A stretch of 64,000 nucleotides of DNA from the NCBI RefSeq assembly GCF_016906535.1, contig NC_057370.1, positions 1,674,001 through 1,738,000 on the forward strand, written 5' to 3'. Position 1 is the first letter of the stretch, and each line of letters opens with the position of its first letter. The notes below the pieces were generated by a model that worked only from the letters and a program-made list of their open reading frames with translations, did no database searches and had not been told where the DNA came from. A program made the translations under genes and the position numbers. The stretch is from Rhizoctonia solani (lineage: Eukaryota; Basidiomycota; Agaricomycetes; Cantharellales; Ceratobasidiaceae). Positions 46,125-57,523 of this stretch are shown here, in pieces.

Positions 46125-47477
46125 ATGGCAGACAAACGAAAAGCGCCGTCGCCTCCACCTTCGTCAGCGGCCCTTGTCAAACGGGCGCGTGGAGAAACAC
46201 CGCCGCCAATGACCCAGATCGCCATCTCGGCTGGGGCAAGCGATCGAGAAAAGGCGCTGGTGAGGAACGTTCAGCGAACCAGTGGACTTGATGCTCCAAT
46301 TGTCAGCTTAGCAGGGGCCCACTCTGTGAGTATCACTACGCATTTGGCTACTTTGCTTTGAACCCACAGTCCTTTCCAGGCAGAAATTATGAGCTGTCGA
46401 TTTGATCCTACTGGTCAAAACATCGCAGCGTGCTCAGCAGACAGGACAATATGTAGGTGCATTAAATCCAAGAGTGTGCCATCCACTAACTCGCGCACTG
46501 CAGCATTTTGGCGGACGTATCCTCCAAACACGAACTATGGTCATCTCGGCCCCACATCTCCCATTCACAAAGGACCAATACTCGATTTGCAGTGGTCTTT
46601 GAATTCACCCCACATCTACACAGTCTCGGCGGACGGCACGCTTGCGTTTATAAACGTTACTACTGGAGAGCGAATTCGGCGTCTACGAGCTCACCGTGGC
46701 GTCGTCAATGCACTCGACCGGGCCTTGACTGGAGGCACCGAGTTAATCGCTACTGCTGGCGATGATGGATTTGTTCGCGTGTGGGACGTAGAAGAAGAGG
46801 GTCGTGATGCAGTGCAAGAATGGGAGATTGGGTGTCCCGTTACGGCCGTATGTTGGAGCGCAGACGCATCTCAATTATTTGCGGGCGCATTAGACAATGA
46901 AATTCACGTAAGATTTAAAACGGTTTCCTCCAATTGACGTTATACTCACTTGATTTGTTCTAGGTATACGACTTGCGCAAAAAACAAGAAGTATATACGC
47001 TCAAGGGACACACCGACACTATCGCTTCATTAGCACTTTCACCAAATGGCCAATTCTTATTGTCACCATCGTTTTCTTCGACTACACTCATCCATGACGT
47101 GCGTCCTTTTGCGACCGATGCTTCTCGAGTACACCGGATATTGCAAGGCGCTCCAGCCGGTTTCGAAAACACGCTCAGGCGTGCAGCGTGGAGCCGCGAC
47201 GACGGCGGGCAGCGCGTAGCAGTGGGCGGTGCGGATAAAACCGTCACAGTCTGGGATTTTGAAAGTGGGCGTGTACTCTATAAGCTTCCTGGTCACAAGG
47301 GAACTGTCACCGCCGTCGACTTCCACCCTCGGGAACCTATAAGTAAGATTCTGTTTTTTTCCTGCTCTTGAGAAGCTATTCACTCATGTATTTTTCGCAT
47401 CGCGCTGCACAGTTTTAACGGGTAGCAAAGACGCTACGTTGCTTCTGGGTGAACTCGAACGTTCTTTGGCCCTGTAA
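46125..47477 (+). CDS. U5 snRNP 40-kDa WD40 protein (SNRNP40 / Prp8-binding)
   Basis: A seven-bladed WD40 protein of the U5 snRNP that binds Prp8. After a basic leader (MADKRKAPSPPPSS, KRARGETPPP) the blades follow in order: EIMSCRFDPTGQNIAACSADR; WSLNSPHIYTVSADGTLAFIN; LIATAGDDGFVRVWDVEE; VCWSADASQLFAGALDNEIH; VYDLRKKQEVYTLKGHTDTI; RVAVGGADKTVTVWDFESG; YKLPGHKGTVTAVDFHP and ILTGSKDATLLLGELE. Four introns are visible, all short: after the leader, at about 46450, at about 46908 and at about 47344. The stop TAA is at 47475-47477. In animals and fission yeast (Spf38) this is a core U5 component. It is convergent with ISY1. Confidence 0.9.
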
Positions 47478-47860
47478 GAGTAGCCTGTGGTCAGACTGTT
47501 GTAGATAGCAAATCATGTCAAAATCACCACAACGTGCCGCCAATGCTCAGGTGGTGCAGTTCGCCGTTATTTGTCCCCGGTGCTCTGGAACTCGAACCGA
47601 GTGTCTACCATTCCAAACATCCTCGTCCAGTCGATCGTCTGGAGCTGGCGTGTTATGGCTAAATTCACGTTTTGTCCGCAAACCCAGCGCGATCCACTCG
47701 ACGCCTGGAGATAAGATCCCAAAAGTCATCTCACGCCATGATGTACAGCACTCAACCTAGTTTAAAGTTCTGGACTCTACTGAAAGATAAGGGGAAAAAA
47801 TGCACCTCAGACCACTGATGCGATTCCAAACAAATTGTCCAATTGAATACATCAAGAACG
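47478..47860. other. Convergent intergenic region
   Basis: About 380 bases between two stops; nothing recognisable. Open frames here have no support. Confidence 0.4.
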
Positions 47861-49093
47861 TTATGCAGGCGTTTCGTCACCAAGGTACTGCTCCAACAAG
47901 GCCCTTTTGCGCAGGGCGAGTAATACTCCTTCCATTTCTTCTTTACTCGGCATTTTGGGGTGTTGAAGATCTGCGGGGGACAGCACCGACAGCATAGGGG
48001 GGTGAATAATACTTGTGGAGTCTGTATTGTTGCCGTCGCCCTCCGTCATTGCAGTATCACCGCCCGTCTGAGATAGTTGCGCCATTATTTTTGACAATGG
48101 GATGGGGTCTGGGCGAGGAATCTTGGGGGCTTGTGAGTCGTCGGGAAGTTCAAGGGAGGTCTTGAGGTTCTGATAAGCACTTTCCCACTCTAATGCCAAA
48201 TTATAATCAATCAATATCTTCAGATTGGTGTGAACTATGCCATATAAAAAGTGGACTGACCTGCTCTCTCGGATTCAATCTCATATTGTAACAGCTCTTC
48301 ATCATCTTCGTCATGGTCACCAAAGTATGCAGGCCCCTGATCGAGGAACTTTTTGTAATGTGCAAGCACACGGTTTTCCTCGTCCTCTTTCTCGGCTGGA
48401 CTCGGTCTTAGTAAGGCGTAAGCTAATAACAGGTGAGGAACGAACTGTTTTTCTGGAAAAGCTCCTTTACACCTGGAAGCTCCTTTGCACGCCCAAAATA
48501 CCTGCATGCGTTTATCAGTAAAACAACCAAGCTCCTTTTGAAAGGACGCACTTGTAACCACGTGTACCAGGAACTTCCTTTCCGTCCTCATCCAACATTG
48601 GCACATTCCGCCGGTAGTTCGCACCTCCAAGCGCAACTATTTGGTTTTCCCAGTGTCGTTTTTCTCGCATTAATTTGTTGATCTCATCGTTCAGGTCTCG
48701 TACCTCGTAGTCAGTTAGACCGGCTGATTAATTCCAGGGGTATTACCACACTCAGTGTTACAATCACAAAAGAGGGAGAACAACCAACGTACCATCCTGT
48801 ATCTTAGAGACCTTGCGGGAAATCTCTCGGAGAATCTCTCCACGCCAGCGCTCGCAGTCGCGCAAGCTTTTACACGCGCTAGCCATTCGAGGTCGTTTGT
48901 CCCCCTTTTGCGCCAGGCCCAACTCGGCGGCTTGCGCCTCACGGAAGCGGTATAACATAGACCTGCACAAATAATATAAATAGGCGTCATTTCAGAATAA
49001 CAGAATTACTAACTGTGCCTTCTCCTCATTACGTGCCTTGATGAAAAGTACAAGGTTAGATCATATGTTTTCAACTGTGGGGATACTCACCAT
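47861..49093 (-). CDS. ISY1: Pre-mRNA splicing factor ISY1
   Basis: Isy1 is a component of the Prp19-associated (NTC) complex that acts at the catalytic spliceosome. The start codon is alone in its exon: ATG (49091-49093) is followed at once by GTGAGT, and the next exon begins ARNEEKAQ, giving the invariant M-A-R-N-E-E-K-A-Q start. Then SMLYRFREAQAAELGLAQ, KRPRMASACKSLRDCERWRG, EILREISRKVSKIQD, YEVRDLNDEINKLMREKRHW, GYKYFGRAKELPGVKELFQK and the C-terminal region (RALLEQYLGDETPA, stop at 47861). The gene has about seven exons. The family end (K-R-x-L-L-x-x-Y) is intact. Confidence 0.93.
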
Positions 49094-49255
49094 TTTACGA
49101 CTATGGTAGTTGACTTGACAAAGATGTGGAGGTGGTGGCTGTGCTGATGCACCAGAACCCGCGGCCAAACTTGCGGAACTCAACCATCACTGGGGCTGGA
49201 AAGTATAAATGACATCGACTCATGTCGCTATGCTAGTGGTTTCCTCTCTCCTATC

Positions 49256-50386
49256 ATGCCTGATCTCTCATCTTTGCCTGCTGAGATAACACTCCAAATC
49301 GTCCGATATATGTTTCAGGTGGACGATCGGCCCGATACGACGCATGTTAGCTCTGGTCGCCAAATAGATTACATAGAACCCAAACCACGATGGAGTGAGA
49401 TCAATGGTGTAATGTGCGCAAGTCATTCGTTGAGACAATACACTCTTGAACTCTGGTTTTCACTCCTTGTCCTCCGGAAAACATCTGACCTGACAGAGGG
49501 AATGAGACTATTCCCCAACCTACCATCTTGGGTCCAGTAAGCGCTGCCTAACTTTATCAATGATTTCAGCCTTATTTCTAGTTCATAGTCGACTTATCGT
49601 AACCGTATCTTCCAGTTGGGGTATAACGGATCTTGCAGCTTTTGCCTACTTTCAGCAACTTAGATACATCACTTTCGCGGAACACAACGACAGCTTTCCC
49701 TCTCAGGGTGCTTTTTCCTACTGGAAGCACTTCAGCGAATCCCAAGAGGGAAGCTTACCCATCTTTCATGCTCATTCGCGGATGTCGCATACTTACGATC
49801 CACCTGGCCATACTTCGGGGAATTTCCGCAACTCCAGGAGCTCCGCCTTCGAGTATGCAACCCAACATCTTGCTCGCGACGCCCGAGACTAACCCGACTT
49901 GCTATGGCTGATGTGCGCATGCCACTACTTGAGGAAGGGGACACCGTGAGTTTACCCCTATCACGGATGACCTGAAAAGGTCAAACTGATGCTCCATACT
50001 TTTATTGACACTCCCTGATACAGCAACCAATGACCCAAGCGCTGGCCGGATTTCCCAAACTCCATGCGCTCTACATCGGCGTTTTCACAATTTCACAAGG
50101 CTCGTTCTTACTTCATTGGGGACTCCACGAGTCGGCTCGTCGGAATAATCCGCATTACGATCCTTGGGCATCAGACTGTATGCAATGCCGCACTGATGCT
50201 TTGCCCGAGGCACTTCGGCGGGCAGAGGCCGCTTCAATGTCGCTGGCAAAGGCGGCACCTTCGTTGAAACACGTCGAATGGCTGTCTTGGTTTGCGCCCA
50301 TGAAGGAGGGTACTCTGGCATTTGACGTAACTCGAGACAAATCCGCCGATCTGATTACTGTAAATTCTGTTTTGTACATGCTTTAG
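49256..50386 (+). CDS. F-box-like / LRR-type protein
   Basis: Starts MPDLSSLPAEITLQIVRYMF, an F-box-like helix (L-P-x-E-I-x-x-x-I). Exons 2 onward read in a frame with LSGCFFLLEALQRIPRGKL, SCSFADVAYLRSTWPYFGEF and PQLQELRLRVC, an irregular leucine-rich pattern. The last exon gives FPKLHALYIGVFTISQG, LKHVEWLSWFAPMKEG, stop at 50384-50386. Large families of such proteins, of unknown target, are typical of Agaricomycetes; by analogy with F-box proteins it may act as an SCF substrate receptor. Two to four introns; the one at about 49540-49660 has several possible acceptors, so the exon edges there are uncertain. It is divergent from ISY1. Confidence 0.68.
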
Positions 50387-50711
50387 TGTATGATAACCGA
50401 TGTATCAAATATAGCATCATTTATGACTTTGCCTGGGATGAATGAGCTTTTTGGTATTTCTCCGAGATTCTTCCCCAGTTTAGAGTTACGGTATCCGTAA
50501 TAATACCTAATGCTTTGGGTTGTCGCTTGGATAATGGTCTTACATTTAAATATAATTACAACAGACATGCAACACGGAGAATCCTCGCAATATCCCAAAA
50601 TACGCAGGGTAAAGTGAAGGGCTTTGTGAAAAAGAGATCCAAGTATCCACGCACGCTCATGCGTGCGGAGTTAGAAACATCTCATCCCGAAGACTGAGAA
50701 AAACACACGAC
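50387..50711. other. Convergent intergenic region
   Basis: About 325 AT-rich bases. No gene is seen. Confidence 0.4.
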
Positions 50712-51639
50712 TCAATACTGTCGACCTAATAATGCATGTGGGGAAGGACGAACCTTGATAGCTTCTGTAGTGCTGCTTGGGGGTACACCTTGGGATGGCT
50801 GGTTGACATTGTTGGTACTCATGCCTTTGGATATCGCAGCTAATGCGCGCGACTCCCATTGTACTGGACCAACACCTCCTCTTGAGCCTGAGCCTGCACC
50901 GCTCTCGCCGTGGCCCGCCCGAGAGCCCTCGCCGGCCATGACCGCCGAAGTGAGCTCAGCATTTGTGGTGGGATGTGGGGTGGGATGAACCGCTGCTTGA
51001 GTATGACCAGGGTTGTGCGAAAGAGTCGCAGGGTGTTCGATCGAGCTGCGAGCTGAAGAGAGAGAAGGGGATGACGAAGAAGTTGCCTTTTCAGGCGGGG
51101 GCGAGTACTGAAATGTTATGAGATTCGATACCTGAGCCATCAACTAGTTAGCCCACCTTGGTCTCTTTACGTTTTCTATATCGATCCCTGAAGATCTTAA
51201 ATAATACAAAGAGAATAACCAATAGGATTATACCTAACGATTACAGCTCAACACCAGAGCTGAAGGGCGATGGTCTCACTTACCTCCAATCACGGCCAAA
51301 ATTATTTTGGCAGTCTTGCTAAGTGGACCAGAGGAAGAGCGAGATCCATTATTCCTCGATGAAGTCCATCCAGAACCTGGAAGAAACAGTTCACCTTCAG
51401 TTCGACTTGAAGGCTTGAAATGAGCCTATAAAATTACCCTTCTTGCCCCCACCGGTACTTGAGGACCCGCCCGAGCTACTGGATGAACCCCCAGATGAAC
51501 TCCCGGATGAGCCTCCGGATGAGCCCCCCGAGCCTCTTGTTCCACCACTAGAGCCACCTCGTGTCCCCCCTGATCCTCCAGCCGGTAGAGCAGCAACTAA
51601 CGAGCAGAGCTCCAATAAGAGAAATATACTAATCGACAT
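50712..51639 (-). CDS. Gly/Ser-rich single-pass membrane protein
   Basis: The ATG at 51639 opens a signal peptide (MSISIFLLLELCSLVAA), then an extracellular run of about 55 residues almost wholly Gly and Ser with Thr/Arg (GGSSGGSSGSSSGGSSSSSG). Short introns lead to a transmembrane helix (KTAKIILAVIGG, then IILLVILFVLFKIF) ending in the basic stop-transfer RDRYRKRKETK, and a cytosolic tail rich in Ser, Thr, Pro, and Gly to the stop at 50712. The layout (signal peptide, flexible O-glycosylation-prone stalk, one helix, disordered tail) resembles fungal wall-stress sensor and mucin-type proteins. No conserved domain such as WSC is visible, so function is unknown. Confidence 0.65.
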
Positions 51640-51882
51640 ACGAGAACCGGGGGGAGGGTGGTTGATTAAGCTTTTTTCCAGCCTTGTTTTATATAGGCAA
51701 GGCACCCAACAGAGTTATTCATGCACAGGTTGCTTGTTTCGTACTAGAATTGGTTCCTGCCAAGCATCCTCGGTTTGACATATTTCAAACTCAGTGGGTG
51801 TGGGCCCATGTCTTACTCGGAGAGAGTATAGCCACATCAAAGATGTCGCACACGTGACTTTATTATTCTGCCTCCACCCACC

Positions 51883-53475
51883 ATGCCACCGACGCAGTCG
51901 CATGATGTTATGAGGACCTATCGGGCCAGAAAGGACGAAGCTCGCATTGCAGTCAACTCCAAGTATCATATATTAGGATTTATATCCTCAGGGACATACG
52001 GTCGTGTTTACAAGGCTCAGGCAAAAGACACCAACGGTACTATTGTGGTCACCGGTCCTTCAGCGGGCGTGTATGCTATAAAGAAATTCAAGCCAGATAA
52101 GGAAGGAGAAGTGGTCACATACACAGGAATCAGCCAAAGTGCCTGTCGCGAGATTGCGGTGCGTTAAATGCTTTTCCATGGTTTAGTGTCTGCGCCAATG
52201 ATGCTTACCCAGGTCTTAGCTTACAAGGGAAATGCGACATGAAAATGTCATAGTGCTTCGCGAAGTAATGTTGGAAGACAAATCCATATTCATGGTCTTT
52301 GAGTATGCTGAACACGATTTTTTGGTATGAACCATGTCGTTCGCTGCATGCCCAACCTGACATCCTCCTCAGCAAATCATCCATCACCATTCACAGACGT
52401 TGCATCAAGCAATACTATTACCAATATTGAAGTCGTTCATGTATCAACTACTTAATGGACTATTGTACCTACACAACTCTCACATCATGCATCGTGACCT
52501 CAAGCCTGCCAACATCCTCGTTACTGCTGCGCGGCCAATGCCTGCCACATCTACAGGCAGTGCGGTACCAATCACACAAGGTGGTGTTGTCAAAATAGGT
52601 GACCTGGGACTAGCCCGGTTATGTCGATCGCCGCTTCAACCATTACTCTCGGGCGACAAAGTTGTGGTCACTATCTGGTATCGTGCCCCGGAGCTTTTGC
52701 TTGGGGCCCGCCATTACACCAAAGCGATTGATTGCTGGGCGGTGGGATGTATATTCGCGGAGCTATTGGCACTTCGACCCATCTTTAAAGGGGAAGAAGC
52801 CAAACTAGACGCGAAGAAAAACGTGCCCTTTCAACGCGATCAACTTACCAAGATATTCGATGTGCTTGGAACGCCTACAGGTTGGCAGATTGTTCAAGTT
52901 TTTGTTTAAAAGAAACTAATTTCCATTCATAGAGCAAAATTGGCCTGGGCTTACCTCAATGCCTGAGTACAAGAACTTCATAACTTGCGACCGGTACGTT
53001 TTAAACACGACGACTTGGTCAATCTTCTCTGACTTTCTAATATAGTCAAGAGAATAAGCTTTCCCAATGGTACCGGCAAAGATCTCGTAACCTTGACTGT
53101 GGGTATGATCTTATGTGCCAGCTGTTTGAGTACGATCCTGCACGACGATTGGATGCTCGGGGCGCCTTGTCCCATTGGTGGTTCCAGGAAGAACCTGTTC
53201 CAACTGTGAAGTAAGCACCAATCCCTAAAACACTACACCGCCTGACTCGTGACACTCGTAGCGCATTTGCTCACCTTCCTGATGGAGTCTCATATCCGCT
53301 CCGTCGTGTCACCCAAGATGAAGCCCCTTTAACGAATGCACCACCGGCACTTACGGCCGGGCATGTTGCTGATTCCAGACCGGGAAGTAGCTCTTACTTA
53401 ATCAGCAGGATGACTGGGGCTGCCGGCCAAGTTCCCGGTCATCAGCCACCCAGAAAGAAGAGTCGCATGGAGTGA
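51883..53475 (+). CDS. CDK8: Cyclin-dependent kinase 8 (Mediator kinase; Srb10/Ssn3)
   Basis: The kinase of the Mediator CDK8 module, working with cyclin C. Motifs: [13 protein letters not shown] (glycine loop, 51975-52020), YAIKKFKPD (catalytic Lys), SQSACREIA (the CDK8-type cyclin-binding helix; the human version is S-M-S-A-C-R-E-I), [23 protein letters not shown] (HRD), [10 protein letters not shown] (DxG, as D-L-G), [29 protein letters not shown] and [24 protein letters not shown]8-specific insertion with [12 protein letters not shown] lies between strand 2 and the Lys. Five to seven exons. The C-terminal tail is short, ending KKSRME at 53473. MED9 of the same complex lies at 6.1-6.5 kb. 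Confidence 0.93.
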
Positions 53476-53645
53476 TGCTCTTGTTTCAACACCCCGATCA
53501 CCCATTTGTAACATACACCTGATAATATTTGATGATCTGATAATACTATAATACATGAATAGGGAATCAAAGCGATTGCATAGGTTATAGAGAAATTAGA
53601 TATGAAAGGACTAATTGCGCTGGGTATACATTATATTGAGTTATC

Positions 53646-55752
53646 TTAGTTCCCAGGAGGCTTGGCACCTTCCTCATGACCAAGCCTCATTGCCATCCCG
53701 GTCATTAGGGCATTGGTCGTAGGGTTTCCGGTAACTCCACCAGTCTCACAAGGCACGAACACTGCTCGAGGACCAAACGCCTTTACGCGCTCGACGTCCA
53801 CACGACGAACCTCCATCTCACGTGCAAAGGGGTCTTCGACACGTGAGTCTGCATTGGATCGAGCAGCAATCGCGTCAGCCTCTGCTTTCGCCTGCAGTTT
53901 GATTGCCGCAGCTTGTGCTTCTGCGGCAATGATAACCGCTTCTGCTTCCGCTTTAGCAGCGGTAGTTGTGGCGTAAGCAAGTGCTTCTGCTTCGGTCTGG
54001 ATTGTGAAATCCAAGTTAGGCCATACATATAGCCACAAAATTAGGTTGCATACCTTTCGAGCTTGAGCCTTGACCTGTGCGACTTGAAGAGCACCTTGTT
54101 CTTGTTTAACCTTGTTGGAGTTTTCCCTGTCAACATTCGCAGCCTCAACCTGAGCTTGCAATGCGCGGGTGGTCAGCTTGTCCATAGTGGAGGCGATATC
54201 GCCTTTGAATTGGCGGTCAATAACAGCTATTGAGAATGTGAGCGGGTTGAAAATTATCTACTTTAGTAGTTAAGCTTACCAAGGTCCTTGAGCAGGATCC
54301 CGTACTCCAGAGCCGCGATATGCAAATCGTCCATTGCGCGGGTACGAAGAGCGTCCAAGAAGGGCGAAGAAGGGTCCGTTGGATCCTCCATATGATCGGA
54401 GCCAACTGTACGTTGCTTGACCATCGATGAATAATCCACTGTAAGAATGTTAGCCGATGGAGCATCCTATTGATCATAAAACGCACAATGGGCGACAATC
54501 TGTGTAAGAATTGATTGAGCTTTATCACGGAGGGCTTCGTATGGGCTATTGTAGCCATGAGTAGTAAGCTAATTCAGGCAATTTGAACACGAGGCCAAAA
54601 ACGATATCCTTGAGAGCATACCTTCAGGGGCTCCAGAAGTTGCCACTTCATATAAATAGTCAAACTGACGGGTACTTGGTCGCGAGTGTAAATATCTAGC
54701 AAGGCAAATGTTAACTCCACGACTCTCGCAGCGATCGTGCAACTAGCTCACCCTTCGTGGGCATCTCAATCTGGTTTTCTCCACAAGTAAACAGCCCGCG
54801 CAACTTGACATTCGGGATAGTGATACAGTGCTGTCCGGCAGGGACTTGCTCCATTTCGTCTCCGCGCTGGAGTACGGCGACGTTGTTCGCAGGTATATCC
54901 AAAAATCCTGCTACCGCATAATTGGAAGCGTTGCCCCCAATTTGGGACGGCATGGTAACTTCCTGCATCCAACCAAGGGTTGCACCAGTCACTTTGTCTT
55001 TTACATGTTTCGTCAAATGGGTTTGGTCGACGACTTCAAGCACATCGTAGGTTCCTTGAACGGCAAAGGCAGCAAACCCTCCCTCGCTCACAATGAAAAT
55101 GCGATTCTGGGGGTCCGAGACGACAGCAACCTGATTCAAAGAGACCTGAACGACTGTGAGACCTTGGAAGAACAGAGTGGTGTCGGACACTCCTCGGGTT
55201 CCTTTCCAAGTCCGTGCCCACCAATTGCTGTAAGATAGCGGTCAGTCTACTTAGAATTGGGTCGAATAGCAAAGCTTCTATACCGGAACGGGAAGGGCGG
55301 GTAAGTTCCAGGCTGTGTAAGTATCTTGGGTAGTCCAGCATGGCTAAAAAGGCATCAATAACAATGTCCTTTACTGAATCACACAGTACTCACTTTACAA
55401 CTCCAATTTCTCCTGGATTGACTTCTTCGCCCATAAACCCCAACCACTCTGTCGGCTTCTTGCGGCTGAGTAACCGAGGTCGACCGGAGGCTTGAAGCTG
55501 ATTATCGAGTTCCGTGAGTGCTCCGATGAGGCCATCTTCGCCTATCCTAACACAGAACGGTCGCTTAGTCGCAAAATAGTCTTCTGAATGAACAAACGTC
55601 GGTGTAGTATTATTTCCACCAATCTTGGTACTACGTCGATAGGCGTTCTCATCGAGAATATCAGCCTTCTCTTTGCCTTTGTGACTTATAGATGAGGTGA
55701 CAGCATCGTTTACGACCGTCGCGTCGATATCGTTGTGTCTATATTGTGCCAT
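53646..55752 (-). CDS. SPFH/band-7 (flotillin-like) protein
   Basis: A soluble-looking N-terminus (MAQYRHNDIDATVVND) precedes a conserved block ending WLGFMGEEVNPGEIGVV. The PHB/band-7 core has VVSDPQNRIFIVSEGGFAAF, VAGFLDIPANNVAVLQRG, QHCITIPNVKLRGLFTCGEN and PVSLTIYMKWQLLEP. Then comes a long Ala/Glu/Lys-rich coiled coil (MDKLTTRALQAQVEAANVD, AEAEAVIIAAEAQAAAIKL), as in flotillin/stomatin proteins, and a short end (VKAFGPRAVFVPCETGG). There is no clear transmembrane helix at the start, so membrane attachment may be peripheral. About nine exons, frame intact. SPFH proteins organise membrane microdomains; the client is unknown. Confidence 0.82.
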
Positions 55753-56450
55753 TGAGGGTATGGGGGATCGTGGAGCGATGCGTTGTTGGTGAGTTCAGTA
55801 GCCGGAATTTATAGCAACGAGTCACACGTTTATCAGACAACAATGGTCAGGTGTCCGTGATGACGTTATGGTTGAACCAATTTTGGATTTGCGCCGCAAG
55901 GGTAGAGTCACAGCTTAGGCGTAATGGTCTATTGTCAAATTGAATTGGGTGTTAATGCCTTACAATGGCTATGCCGACAGTCCAGTGTTCGGTCAGGTAC
56001 AGAAATAAGCGCCCGTCACCGATGTCGAATGGGCTTTGTCTTTTGCGAACTCGGAATATTCTCTAGCAGACCGCTCCACCCCGGCAACAAAGAACCTGGT
56101 CATCGCAGTAGCAAGCCGAGTGTGAACATGACAAACAATATATCACAGGATGAACGGTGTAGATCATGCAATGATTGACGTTAGTCTGGTTTGGAAGATT
56201 CAGTGAATCCATGGAAAGTAAGTCATAATGATCATGACTATCTTGAGGGACCTCTGACGGAATAAGTTGTTGATCAAATTGACAAACACAAACAAAGTAT
56301 AGAATCAACGCAACCAAGTGTTGGCATCTCGGTTTACGATGCACCTCGCGAGTGTGTAGCATGAGTTGATTTGATCTATACCACTGTCGACATACAATGG
56401 AATTCTCCTATGTCCAGTCGCGCAATCAAGAATTTAAATTGACTAGTCAG
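55753..56450. other. Intergenic region
   Basis: About 700 bases between the band-7 start codon and the thioesterase stop codon. Nothing recognisable. Confidence 0.4.
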
Positions 56451-57297
56451 TCATAACTTTCCTATTCTCATGTTCGCCAGGGGCATCTTTGTATGCGTCC
56501 CACTCGCAACCAATGTGTTATTTGAAGTATCCCAAATCTATGGAGGAGACATATCTTAGTTGGGAAGCACTATTCTATACCGGAGATAAATGTGCTAACC
56601 TCACAACGGATAGTTCCAGCTCTGCCTCCTAGCACGATCGTTTCCGAAACAATCCTCAGGGTAGTTCCGCTATAACATATCTATGATTTCTCCATCATGG
56701 TACTGTATCAATATCAAATACTTACGAACGAGCAGGAGCATGATATAGAACATTCAAAGCTTGACTGACGGATACCTTTCCCCACCACTCTTCAGGATTA
56801 TTAACGCCTTGAGGCGCAATCGCTATTGCTATTGAAGAGCATCTAAAGACACGTGGGCATCATGGTTTAGTATTCTACCACAAAGTGGTCAAAAACGCAG
56901 GAACTTACACGTCAATTAGATAGCTGAAAATGTGGTACGGTTAGTTTTCTTAAATACGCAAAACAGGGCCCAACAACGTACGCGGTACAACCTCCGTGGA
57001 GAGTTCCAAGCAAATTAAGCATATCTACCGAATATGGAATTAGTTTATAATTATGGGAACGTGGACCCAAAGCGAGCACTGACCATCTTCCAGGCTGATC
57101 TCACACACCACAATGGCCTGGCTCTTTTTGTTTATCATAGGGCCAACGCTAACCTCTAGTAGCTTCAGTCTTTGTCCCACGGAATAAGCAAAGTGATCCT
57201 TCAGACTTGAGTAAAAGTCCAACACGCCAATACACATTTGCTTTTGGTCGTCTGGCGCATTCCCCTTAATGTCATCTAAAGTTACGCCGCTAGTCAT
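56451..57297 (-). CDS. Hotdog-fold thioesterase (ACOT13/PaaI-like)
   Basis: ATG at 57297 opens MTSGVTLDDIKG, then LKLLEVSVGPMINKKSQAIV and VCEISLED. A short exon then gives LNLLGTLHGGCTA, the characteristic H-G-G motif of the hotdog thioesterases, followed by IDVCSSIAIAI and PARSGTTLRIVSETIVLGG, AGTIRCEIWDTSNNTLVAS and GTHTKM (the T-x-T-K end pattern), stop at 56451. It would hydrolyse acyl-CoA thioesters. The exon with HGG is only about 40 nt. Five to six exons. The stop of this gene leaves about 700 bp of unclaimed sequence before the band-7 gene. Confidence 0.82.
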
Positions 57298-57523
57298 TTC
57301 TAGTGAGCAGTGGTATACGTAAACGGACTATGGGCTCGGCCTGGGTGGTGTAACACAGGTTCTTATGAAGGTTGGGATCAAGTGTTATGGCGGGTCTTTA
57401 TGCTACCCGGTGCCGGCTCTAATCGGCTTGATTGTTTGTCCCATTACACATTACAAGAGCAAAATACACGGATAAAAGCGGTTAAATCAAGAATAACAAA
57501 TGATTCAGCATCCTGTTGGCCTG

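Noticed and set aside
53713..53976. Plus-strand Ala-rich frame
   Set aside because: Shadow of the band-7 coiled coil on the other strand.
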